Source of the DNA: Myxococcus stipitatus DSM 14675
GTDB taxonomy: Bacteria; Myxococcota; Myxococcia; Myxococcales; Myxococcaceae
Direction: 5' to 3'
Assembly (NCBI RefSeq): GCF_000331735.1
Contig: NC_020126.1
Location: 9,489,501-9,553,500 of the forward strand
Length of the DNA stretch: 64,000 nt
Below, in pieces: positions 35,477 to 42,326 of the stretch (within the stretch, counting starts at the first letter, position 1; each line of letters begins with the position of its first letter). The notes beneath the pieces were generated by a model. That model made no database searches. It was given only the letters and a program-made list of their open reading frames with translations, and had not been told where the DNA came from. A program made the position numbers and the translations under genes.

Positions 35477-35792
35477 GCGTCCTCGCTCATCCCTCGTCGA
35501 GGCCACGCGGTCCGGCGCCTCGCCGCATGTCTTCCACCGACCTCACCTCGAATCCGCATGGGGCACTCCCTCATGCGATGGAACCTCCACGCCCGGCGGG
35601 CCGCATGCGCCGTGGCGGCCCCCGCCCGCGTTGGTGGCGAGATGCCCCCGAGCGCCGCTTCGCGGTGGTCCTCGAACACCCGACCTAGCCATTGAGACTC
35701 CGCGCGATGGATTCGAATCGCGTCTGGAGACTCCCTGTCCCGCTATTGCAACTCAATTACACATACCTCGTATCATCCCGAAGGAAATCCCC
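35477..35792 (+). other. Intergenic region between paralogues 1 and 2
   Basis: No convincing gene. A CGAGGC/GCCTCG arm pair near 35501-35525 is the only hairpin close to the upstream stop. The last ~50 bases are AT-rich (TTGCAA, then TATCAT about 19 bases on) and resemble a promoter, ending in AAGGAA as ribosome binding site. Confidence 0.45.
35747..35760 (+). promoter_or_regulatory. AT-rich element TGCAACTCAATTAC upstream of HxCxH lipoprotein 2
   Basis: Matches the element upstream of paralogue 1 at 12 of 14 positions and lies 32 bases before the start codon. Its TTGCAA could serve as a -35 with TATCAT as -10 (19-base spacer, longer than ideal). Confidence 0.4.
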
Positions 35793-36500
35793 ATGAAGCT
35801 GCTGAAGCAGACCCTGTGTGGTGTCGTGCTCGCGCTGTCCCTGTCGGCCTGCGGCCCCTTGGATGGAGCGGAGCTGGAGCCCTTGGAGCAGGAGGGACAG
35901 CCCCTGGAGGCGAGCTGCGTCTCCGTGGACGACACCTTGATGACCACGCATGCGTGCGGTCATGCGAACAACGGCGCGGACAACGTGAATGTGACGGCCA
36001 GCGCCACGCGCGTCGCCACCGCCCCGGACATCAGCCCTCGCCACAAGCACTACACCCTCTTGCTGCCGACGGGGGCCGAGGGCTCGGTGACCTTCACCCC
36101 TGCCGCCGTGACGTCGGGCACCTCCACCGTGGAGTCGCTGTCGTTCTACCTGTCTCAGAACGTGGCCTTCACGGTGGTGGACACGACGACCAGCGCCACG
36201 GTGTCTCCGCTCATCGGCGAGTCCGTCTCGGAGGCGTCGTGCCCGCTCATCGAAGCCCGGACGTATGACCTCGTGGTGGGCCGCGAGTACATCCTCGCCA
36301 CCGGCCCCGCCTCGGGCAATCAGGTCCGCATCGTCCCCGAGTACCACTACGACAGCCGGGACCGGTTCTACCGGGACCAGGACGGTGACGGGTACGGCGC
36401 CAACTCGCCCGTGTACCGCTTCGCCTGCGAGCCGCCCGCGGGCTACGTGAAGCAGCGGTTCGACTGCGACGACACCAACCCCGCCATCTTCAACTGCTGA
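35793..36500 (+). CDS. Lipoprotein with HxCxH domain and MopE-like metal-binding tail, paralogue 2
   Basis: 235 residues; ATG preceded by AAGGAA. The lipobox is LSAC (Cys20). The shared domain starts THACGHANNG (HACGHA at 53-58), continues DISPRHKHYTLLLP, and has the second Cys in EASCPLIEAR. The last ~40 residues add DQDGDGYG and FDCDDTNPAIF, matching the putative metal-binding motif found in MopE-type proteins and thrombospondin-like calcium loops. Known: Methylococcus MopE binds copper; the motif elsewhere is common in myxobacterial surface proteins. A surface metal-binding role is therefore plausible but unproven. A strong terminator follows. Confidence 0.78.
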   Translation: MKLLKQTLCGVVLALSLSACGPLDGAELEPLEQEGQPLEASCVSVDDTLMTTHACGHANNGADNVNVTASATRVATAPDISPRHKHYTLLLPTGAEGSVTFTPAAVTSGTSTVESLSFYLSQNVAFTVVDTTTSATVSPLIGESVSEASCPLIEARTYDLVVGREYILATGPASGNQVRIVPEYHYDSRDRFYRDQDGDGYGANSPVYRFACEPPAGYVKQRFDCDDTNPAIFNC

Positions 36501-36526
36501 GTCGCCTCACGACGACGACGCATCCC

Positions 36527-36557
36527 CGGGGCGCCCTCCTCGTTCGAGGGCGCCCCG
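36527..36557 (+). terminator. Strong 12-bp hairpin terminator
   Basis: CGGGGCGCCCTC and GAGGGCGCCCCG pair perfectly around a seven-base loop, starting 27 bases after the paralogue 2 stop and followed by a pyrimidine run containing TTT. It separates paralogues 2 and 3 transcriptionally. Confidence 0.75.
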
Positions 36558-36588
36558 CTCTCCCCCTCTTTGTCTCTCGAGTCCCCTC

Positions 36589-37506
36589 ATGTTCCCGCGT
36601 TCCCGCCGCACCGCCGCCCTGCTCTCCACCTGTGCCCTCTTCGCCATGACGGGCTGCGGGTCGGATGACCCGTCGTCCCCCACGCCAGACCCCAGCGACG
36701 TCACGAAGCCCCACGTCACCGCGTCCAGCCCCGCCGAAGGCGCCACCGACGTCCTGCCCGTCCAACGCTTCAAGCTGGATGCGAAGACCACGGGCTTGCA
36801 GCGCGTCGTCACCGTCTCCTTCAGCGAGCCCATGGACCGCCAGCAAGCGCAGGTGTCGCTCATCGACATCACCACCCCCGCCGTCGCGCCGCGCGCGCTG
36901 ACGGGGGTCTGGTCCGACGATGGCAAGAGCCTGTCCCTCACCATCCCGCGCCCCCAGGCGGACCTCCCGCCGCTCGAGGAAGACAGACACTACGCGCTGG
37001 ACCTCACGGCGCTGCGAGATGTCTCCGGCAACGCGCTGGACTCCGTGCATGAGGGCTTGAAGGACGGCCGCCTCGACTTCACCACCGGCAAGCGAGACCG
37101 CGTCGTCGAGCACGCCTGCGCCCACGCGCTCCTGGACACGCCCATCCCCCTCACCGCGGGCGCCTCCCCCACCGCCGCGTATCCCGCGGCCGACACCTCC
37201 CACAAGGTCTACGCGCTGACGCTGCCCGCGAGCGGCGCCGCCTTCCTCGGCTACACGGAGGTCGTGTCGGCGGAGCGCGAGGAGGCCATCGTGATGTACC
37301 TGGGCCACGAGTTCACCGTGACGGTCCACGACGTGACGGAGGCCGAGACGCTCATCCCCACGAGCCTCACCCCCGCGCCGGAGGTCTGCGTGCCTGTGAT
37401 TACGCACATGCTCAAGTTCACCGCGCCCGCGGGGGACCGCTTCCTGCGCCTCACCCATGGCCCCACCACTCGAGACGCGTACACCTTCGTCTTCGAGCGG
37501 CTCTAG
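36589..37506 (+). CDS. Lipoprotein with SbsA Ig-like domain plus HxCxH domain, paralogue 3
   Basis: 305 residues. The lipobox is MTGC (Cys23). Residues ~40-168 are a Big_5/SbsA Ig-like domain (TASSPAEGATDV, VTVSFSEPMD, LRDVSGNAL). Residues ~172-305 carry the shared domain: EHACAHALLD (HACAHA at 175-180), DTSHKVYALTLP and the second Cys in EVCVPVITH. The MopE-like tail is missing. So this paralogue has gained an N-terminal presentation domain instead. Its TAG stop overlaps that of the convergent Crp/Fnr gene by four bases (CTAG). Confidence 0.78.
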   Translation: MFPRSRRTAALLSTCALFAMTGCGSDDPSSPTPDPSDVTKPHVTASSPAEGATDVLPVQRFKLDAKTTGLQRVVTVSFSEPMDRQQAQVSLIDITTPAVAPRALTGVWSDDGKSLSLTIPRPQADLPPLEEDRHYALDLTALRDVSGNALDSVHEGLKDGRLDFTTGKRDRVVEHACAHALLDTPIPLTAGASPTAAYPAADTSHKVYALTLPASGAAFLGYTEVVSAEREEAIVMYLGHEFTVTVHDVTEAETLIPTSLTPAPEVCVPVITHMLKFTAPAGDRFLRLTHGPTTRDAYTFVFERL

Positions 37507-38102
37507 TCCTCCTCGGACTCCGCGCGCTTGCGGCGGCGAGACATGATGCGGCTCAGGGCCACCTCGGTGATGCCCAGATACGCGGCCACGTCTCGCTGCG
37601 GCACGCGGCCCTTCAGGTGGGCATGCTCCGACCAGAACATGTCCAACCGCTCCTCCGCGGAGAACTCCAGGAACTCCTGCTCGCGGCGCTCCTTCATCAG
37701 GAAGTGCCGCTCCGCGACGCGGCGCAACACGCGCACCCAGCACACGTGGCCCGCCTCCAGCGCCTGGATGTCCTGCTCGCGGAACACCAGGAGGCGCGAG
37801 GGCTCCAGCGCCTCGATGGTGGTCATCGACGGCACCCGCATGAGCATCTCCGCATAGGCGCCCACCAGGTCGCCCTCGGAGCGGAACGCCTTCACCATCT
37901 CCGCGCCGCGCGCCGACACCCGCACCAGCCGGAACACGCCCTGGAGCACCAGCCCGAAGCGGTCCACCTTCTCTCCGGGGCGCAGGAAGAGGCCCTTGCG
38001 CTCCACGCCCTGCTCGCGCCCCAGCGCCTCCGCGCGCACCCACTCCTGCTCGGGGATGGGACCGAGCGGAGCCATCTTCTCGTAGAGCTTCGGGTATCTC
38101 AC
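37503..38102 (-). CDS. Crp/Fnr-family transcriptional regulator
   Basis: 199 residues. A cyclic-nucleotide-binding-like beta barrel (~35-115) contains FLRPGEKVDRFGLVLQGVFR in parts. A long dimer helix and a C-terminal winged helix follow, with VPQRDVAAYLGITEVALSRIM. There is no Fnr cysteine cluster, so it is not an Fe-S oxygen sensor. A GTG start at 38102 is used; no good ribosome binding site is visible, and ATG at 38075 is an alternative. It is divergent from the fatty acid hydroxylase gene, a likely target. Confidence 0.85.
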   Translation of the reverse strand: MRYPKLYEKMAPLGPIPEQEWVRAEALGREQGVERKGLFLRPGEKVDRFGLVLQGVFRLVRVSARGAEMVKAFRSEGDLVGAYAEMLMRVPSMTTIEALEPSRLLVFREQDIQALEAGHVCWVRVLRRVAERHFLMKERREQEFLEFSAEERLDMFWSEHAHLKGRVPQRDVAAYLGITEVALSRIMSRRRKRAESEED

Positions 38103-38115
38103 GGGGTGACCCGGG

Positions 38116-38132
38116 AGGTTAACCCAGGTTAA
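38116..38132. promoter_or_regulatory. Two AGGTTAA direct repeats, 10-base period
   Basis: AGGTTAA occurs at 38116-38122 and 38126-38132 in the 65-base divergent region between the Crp/Fnr and hydroxylase genes. Ten-base spacing puts both on the same face of the helix. Candidate operator only. Confidence 0.35.
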
Positions 38133-38167
38133 GGCAGCGCTCGAACCGCGCGGCGTACGTTGCCGGC

Positions 38168-39412
38168 ATGTCCATCAACGTCTACGCCATCGCCACGCCC
38201 TTCGTCATCGCGCTGGCGATGGGTGAGTTCATCTACTGCGTGGCGAAGCGCAACGGCTACTACAGCTTCCAGGACTCCATCGCGAGCGTGGGCACGGCCG
38301 TCATCAACCAGTGCGTCAACGTCGCCGTCGCCCTGCTGGTGCTGCCCCTCTTCGCGCAGCTGGGACAGTTCGCGTTCTGGAAGTTCGACAGCACCTCGCC
38401 GTGGGCGATTCTGGGATTGTTCCTGGGCGTCGACTTCCTCTTCTACTGGTTCCACCGCTTCGGGCACCGCACCAACATCGGCTGGGCCGCGCACTCGCCG
38501 CACCACTCCACCGAGGAGCTCAACTACGCGGTGGCCCTGCGCGCCAGCGTCACCCAGCGCATCTTCTCGTTCCTCTTCTACTGGCCGCTCGTCATCGTCG
38601 GCTTCTCGCCGGAGGCCGTGCTGACCATGGTGGCCTTCCACCTGGTCCTCCAGTTCATCCCCCACACGCGCGTCATCCCGAAGATGCCGCGGTGGATTGA
38701 GTCCTGGCTCAACACGCCGTCCCACCACCGCGTCCACCACGCGCGCAACGAGCGCTACCTCGACAAGAACTACGCGGGCTCGCTCATCATCTGGGACCGC
38801 ATGTTCGGCACCTACGCGGAGGAGACCGAGGAGTGCTCCTACGGCGTCACCACGCCGCCGAACACCTGGGACCCCACCTTCATCAACTTCCAGTACTGGG
38901 GGAAGCTGGTCAGCGACGCGGTGAAGACGCGCTCCACCTGGGACCGGCTGCGCCTGTGGCTCATGCCCACCGGCTGGAGGCCCTCCGATTTGCCCCCGCG
39001 CGATGAGCTCAAGTGGACACCCGGCGAGGAAGCGAAGTTCCAGTCGATGGAGCTGCCCAACATCCGCGGCTACCTCATCTTCCAGATGGTGACGTCCATG
39101 CCGTTCATGCTGTTGGTCAGCCATCACGGTTCGCCATTGACGGGCTGGCAGAAGCTGACGCTCAGCATCCTCTTCTGGGCGATGGCCACCGCGTGGGGCG
39201 GAATGATGGAGTCCAAACGCTGGGGCCTCCCGCTGGAGATGGCCCGTGTCCTCACGTCCGGTGGCTCTGTGTTGTTGTGGCTCACGCAAGCCGGTGCACC
39301 GCTCACCTGGAGAACACTCACGGCCGCGTGGCTCGCGGTGACGCTCGTCTGGTTGAGCGTGGCGCGCATGAGCCATCGCACTTCCGCGCCCGAGCCGCGC
39401 GCCTCGCGCTGA
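38168..39412 (+). CDS. Sterol desaturase / fatty acid hydroxylase family membrane protein
   Basis: 414 residues. The di-iron histidine clusters are complete: HRFGH (96-100), HSPHH (109-113) and SHHRVHH (~191-197). Several membrane spans surround them, and about four more at the C terminus (~290-410) form an extra module not needed for catalysis. The family oxidises C-H bonds of lipids, for example hydroxylating or desaturating fatty acids, sterols or alkylglycerols. Myxobacteria make unusual ether and hydroxy lipids, so a lipid-modifying role is reasonable; the substrate is unknown. Confidence 0.9.
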   Translation: MSINVYAIATPFVIALAMGEFIYCVAKRNGYYSFQDSIASVGTAVINQCVNVAVALLVLPLFAQLGQFAFWKFDSTSPWAILGLFLGVDFLFYWFHRFGHRTNIGWAAHSPHHSTEELNYAVALRASVTQRIFSFLFYWPLVIVGFSPEAVLTMVAFHLVLQFIPHTRVIPKMPRWIESWLNTPSHHRVHHARNERYLDKNYAGSLIIWDRMFGTYAEETEECSYGVTTPPNTWDPTFINFQYWGKLVSDAVKTRSTWDRLRLWLMPTGWRPSDLPPRDELKWTPGEEAKFQSMELPNIRGYLIFQMVTSMPFMLLVSHHGSPLTGWQKLTLSILFWAMATAWGGMMESKRWGLPLEMARVLTSGGSVLLWLTQAGAPLTWRTLTAAWLAVTLVWLSVARMSHRTSAPEPRASR

Positions 39413-39534
39413 ACATCCTCGGCCCGGCCCACCTCGGTGGCGGAGGGGTTTGCACGGTCGCCAAAGAAAGCACCGACTCGCGGGCGACGCCGCTCGCTAG
39501 ACTTAGCTCACCCGCCACCGCTAGGAAAGTCCTC

Positions 39535-40128
39535 ATGGACTCTCCCGCGCACCTGCAAGCCCGCATGGCCCTGTGTCGCCCCGAGCACATGGTCCTCGAC
39601 TTGTTCGTGAGGAGCCTGCGCGAGAGCATCGCCCAGCACATGTGCCAGGCGCTGAAGCACGCCGCGGGGTTCATCCTCCCGGATGCCCCGCCCCGAGGCG
39701 CCCCCACGCACCGCTCCGCGCGCGAGTACCTGGAGCTGCTCCACGAAGGCGCCAACACCCTGAACCAGCTCCTGGGCCACGACTATGCGACGGCCGTGGA
39801 GCAGCTCTCCTTCACCGCCTCCGGCCCCGTCTTCTCCGCGCCCGTGGGCGCCATGGTGATGGCCATCGCCGGCGAGGACCCGCACCGCGGCCTCTTCCTG
39901 GGCTCCGGCCTCGCGGAGGCCACGAGCACCTTCGGCGAGCGCGACTACGAGCGCCTCTCCGACAGCTCCGCGCGCCTGCGCTTCAAGGACGAGTTCTTCG
40001 GCCCCGCCTGGTGCACGGGCCTGGTCCGAGGGGGCCTGCTCCAGAAGAACCCCGAGCAGCGCTTCCACGTGAGCCTGGAGACGGGCGAGCCGCCCTACAA
40101 GGACTTCTCCCTGCTCGTCACCTGGTAG
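39535..40128 (+). CDS. DUF2378-like (TIGR02265) myxobacterial protein
   Basis: 197 residues from the ATG giving MDSPAHLQ. No signal peptide or membrane span. The C-terminal two thirds resemble the DUF2378/TIGR02265 family, expanded in Myxococcales: a GAMVMAIAGEDPHR helix, an ATSTFGERDYERL segment and a final KDFSLLVTW strand. That family has no known function. Longer upstream frame overlaps the hydroxylase gene and is rejected. A shared hairpin separates it from the convergent thioredoxin gene. Confidence 0.55.
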   Translation: MDSPAHLQARMALCRPEHMVLDLFVRSLRESIAQHMCQALKHAAGFILPDAPPRGAPTHRSAREYLELLHEGANTLNQLLGHDYATAVEQLSFTASGPVFSAPVGAMVMAIAGEDPHRGLFLGSGLAEATSTFGERDYERLSDSSARLRFKDEFFGPAWCTGLVRGGLLQKNPEQRFHVSLETGEPPYKDFSLLVTW

Positions 40129-40140
40129 CGCGGCGCGCAC

Positions 40141-40169
40141 GGCCGGAAGCACCTCCACCGCTTCCGGCC
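40141..40169. terminator. Bidirectional 10-bp hairpin
   Basis: GGCCGGAAGC (40141-40150) and GCTTCCGGCC (40160-40169) are perfect complements around a nine-base loop, centred in the 54-base gap between convergent stops. Confidence 0.6.
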
Positions 40170-40182
40170 ATCCGCTCCTGCC

Positions 40183-40563
40183 TCAAGCCTTGGGGGCTTC
40201 CTTGCTGCGGCGCTCCTCGGCTTCCTTCTTCACCGCCACCATGTCGAGCGCGCGGACCTGGCGCAGCAGGTCCTCCAGCGCCGCGGCGGGCAGTGCTCCC
40301 GGCTGCTCGAAGAGCAGGATGCCATCCCGGAACACCATCAGCGTGGGGATGGAGCGAATCTCGAACGCCCCGGACAGGTCCGGCTGCGCGTCGGTATCAA
40401 TCTTCCCGAACACGACGTCCGGGTGCTTGTCCGATGCCGCCTCGAAAGTGGGCGCGAACGCCCGACACGGCCCACACCACGCCGCCCACCAGTCCAGGAT
40501 GACGATGCCGTCCTTGCCGACCGTCTCCTTGAAGTTGTCCTTGGTGATTTCCACCGTCGCCAT
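40183..40563 (-). CDS. trxA: Thioredoxin
   Basis: 126 residues. The active site is AWCGPC (redox pair ~34 and 37), followed by the cis-Pro segment SIPTLMVF (~76-82). No signal peptide, so a cytoplasmic disulfide reductant. It is slightly longer than E. coli TrxA because of a charged helical C-terminal extension (KKEAEERRSKEAPKA). It follows the FKBP gene by 39 bases on the same strand and is probably co-transcribed. Confidence 0.92.
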   Translation of the reverse strand: MATVEITKDNFKETVGKDGIVILDWWAAWCGPCRAFAPTFEAASDKHPDVVFGKIDTDAQPDLSGAFEIRSIPTLMVFRDGILLFEQPGALPAAALEDLLRQVRALDMVAVKKEAEERRSKEAPKA

Positions 40564-40602
40564 GACAGCCCTCGTTTCTCCCCGCGCGAGCGGAGTGTGA
40601 CT

Positions 40603-40926
40603 TCAGCGGACGCCCAGGAGCTCCACCTCGAACACCAGCGTGGCGTTGGGCGGAATCACGCCCCCCGCGCCGCGCGCGCCGTACCCCAGGTCGGGAGGAA
40701 TCGTGAGCTTGCGCACGCCGCCCACCTTCATGCCCGCGACGCCCTGGTCCCAGCCCTGGATGACCTGACCCGCACCCAGCTTGAACGAGAAGGGCTGCCC
40801 GCGGTCGCGGCTGCTGTCGAACTTCTTGCCGTCCGTCAGCGTGCCCACGTAGTGCACGGAGACCGTCTGCCCGGCCTTGGCCTCGTCACCGGTGCCCACC
40901 TTCGAGTCTTCAATCTTCAGGCTCAT
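40603..40926 (-). CDS. FKBP-type peptidyl-prolyl cis-trans isomerase
   Basis: 107 residues, a single FKBP domain. Conserved FKBP pieces are VSVHYVGTLTDGKKFDSSRDR, here in parts, VIQGWDQGVAGMKVGG and YGARGAGGVIPPNATLVF. No signal peptide, so it isomerises Xaa-Pro bonds in the cytoplasm. It lies upstream of thioredoxin in a folding-related pair. Confidence 0.95.
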   Translation of the reverse strand: MSLKIEDSKVGTGDEAKAGQTVSVHYVGTLTDGKKFDSSRDRGQPFSFKLGAGQVIQGWDQGVAGMKVGGVRKLTIPPDLGYGARGAGGVIPPNATLVFEVELLGVR

Positions 40927-41073
40927 TCACCCTCCCAATCACAGCGGAAGGCCCCACCTTAACCCGCCGGTGTCTGGCGCGCCGCACAGGAAAACACAGC
41001 GGCGCGGGCCCGTTCGCTTCCGGGCACCGCGCCACTGCTTCAAGCCCGCCTCGAGGTCAGCACCCCGGGGGCG

Positions 41074-42174
41074 TCAGAACGTACCACCCACGCTGATGGT
41101 GCCCTGGTAGCTGCCGCCGCCCGACAGGTCCTGCGCGCCCGGCTCCAGGCCCGGGGCGAAGTCCTTGTCGAACATGAAGTTGTAGTTGGCGCGAGCATCC
41201 ACCAGGAAGTGCCCCACGTGGCCGCGCAACCCCACACCCGCGGGCACCGTGCCGATGGTGTCATCCTTGTAGCCCAGCGACTCGCCATGGCGGAAGTTGA
41301 GGTGGCTCAAGCCGATGCCGCCCAGCAGATACGGCTGCCACGCGGACGGCGTCACCCCCACCGTCAGCACCGCCGTACCACCGTTGCGGATGAGGTCCGG
41401 GCTGTCACCGCCCACTGGGCCGCGCTTGCTGTCGATGTTGTTGAGCGCGCCGGAGTACCCCACCTCCACGCCCACCTGCTTCAGGGGCTTGAAGCCCGCC
41501 GTCACACCCGCCGTCGGGCCCGGGTCCAGCTGAGGTGCCAGCGCGCCGGTGTAACCCTCCACACCACCGCCCACGGACACACTCACGCCCGAGATCTTGT
41601 TCTTGTCCTTCTTCTCCACCTCCACCGGCTCCAGGTCATCCGTCGTGGGGCGGTAGTCCGCCGTCGGCGCGCTGAGGCCGCTGCCACCCACCGCGTCCTG
41701 GGACGGGGCGGGATAGGACTCAGGCTGCGACTGCACCGGAGGCGCGGCCTCCGGTCGGGGCTGCGGAGACGAAGGCGTCAGGGACTGCGACTGCGAGCCC
41801 ATGTCGCCCGAGCCGCTGCCGCCCGTGCCGGACTGGTCCGTCGGCTCGCACTTCAGCGGCACGTTCATGAACAGCTGACCCTTGGGCGTCACGCCCTGGT
41901 CGGAGCTGTCATCGGAGATGCCGCTGCCTCCCGTTCCAGGCTGCTGATTGCTCGAGTCCGAGGTGTCCGGAACCGGCTCGGTCTCGATGATGAGGTCCTC
42001 CTGCTGAATGGAGTCGACTCCCTGCGAAGGGTCGTCCTGGGCCTGCGCCAGCAACACGCCGTGGCCCTGCTCCGTCAGGCTCGCCCGGGGCGTCGGGCAG
42101 TCACCATCCGCCGCCACAGCCGAGGTCCCGTACATCAACGCCCCAATAGCGCCCGCCAGTATCTTCACTTTCAT
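41074..42174 (-). CDS. Outer-membrane beta-barrel protein with disordered N-terminal region
   Basis: 366 residues from the ATG giving MKVKILAGAIGALM, behind a GGAGGG site. The signal peptide ends near SAVAA. Residues ~25-190 are low-complexity (Gln, Ser, Pro, GTGGSG repeats). From ~190 the sequence alternates polar and hydrophobic residues with glycine-rich turns (VSVSVGGGVEGYTG, GGIGLSHLNF) and ends in a terminal aromatic ISVGGTF, typical of an 8-strand OmpA/OprF-like barrel assembled by Bam. There is no OmpA peptidoglycan-binding domain. Role unknown. Confidence 0.78.
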   Translation of the reverse strand: MKVKILAGAIGALMYGTSAVAADGDCPTPRASLTEQGHGVLLAQAQDDPSQGVDSIQQEDLIIETEPVPDTSDSSNQQPGTGGSGISDDSSDQGVTPKGQLFMNVPLKCEPTDQSGTGGSGSGDMGSQSQSLTPSSPQPRPEAAPPVQSQPESYPAPSQDAVGGSGLSAPTADYRPTTDDLEPVEVEKKDKNKISGVSVSVGGGVEGYTGALAPQLDPGPTAGVTAGFKPLKQVGVEVGYSGALNNIDSKRGPVGGDSPDLIRNGGTAVLTVGVTPSAWQPYLLGGIGLSHLNFRHGESLGYKDDTIGTVPAGVGLRGHVGHFLVDARANYNFMFDKDFAPGLEPGAQDLSGGGSYQGTISVGGTF

Positions 42175-42262
42175 TCGACCCTCCATCGTCGAGTGGCTGA
42201 CATGAAGGTTGTTTGCGAAAACACATCCGGCAAGACGCACCACGAGGCTGCTCCACCTCGCG

Positions 42263-42287
42263 TGGCCGTCCTCTCAGCAGACGGCCA
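42263..42287 (-). terminator. 8-bp hairpin downstream of nadE
   Basis: TGGCCGTC and GACGGCCA are perfect complements around a nine-base loop, 40 bases past the nadE stop on the minus strand. No U tract. Confidence 0.4.
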
Positions 42288-42326
42288 GGCGTGGTGTCTG
42301 GGCTACAAGACTTGCGTGAGAGGACG

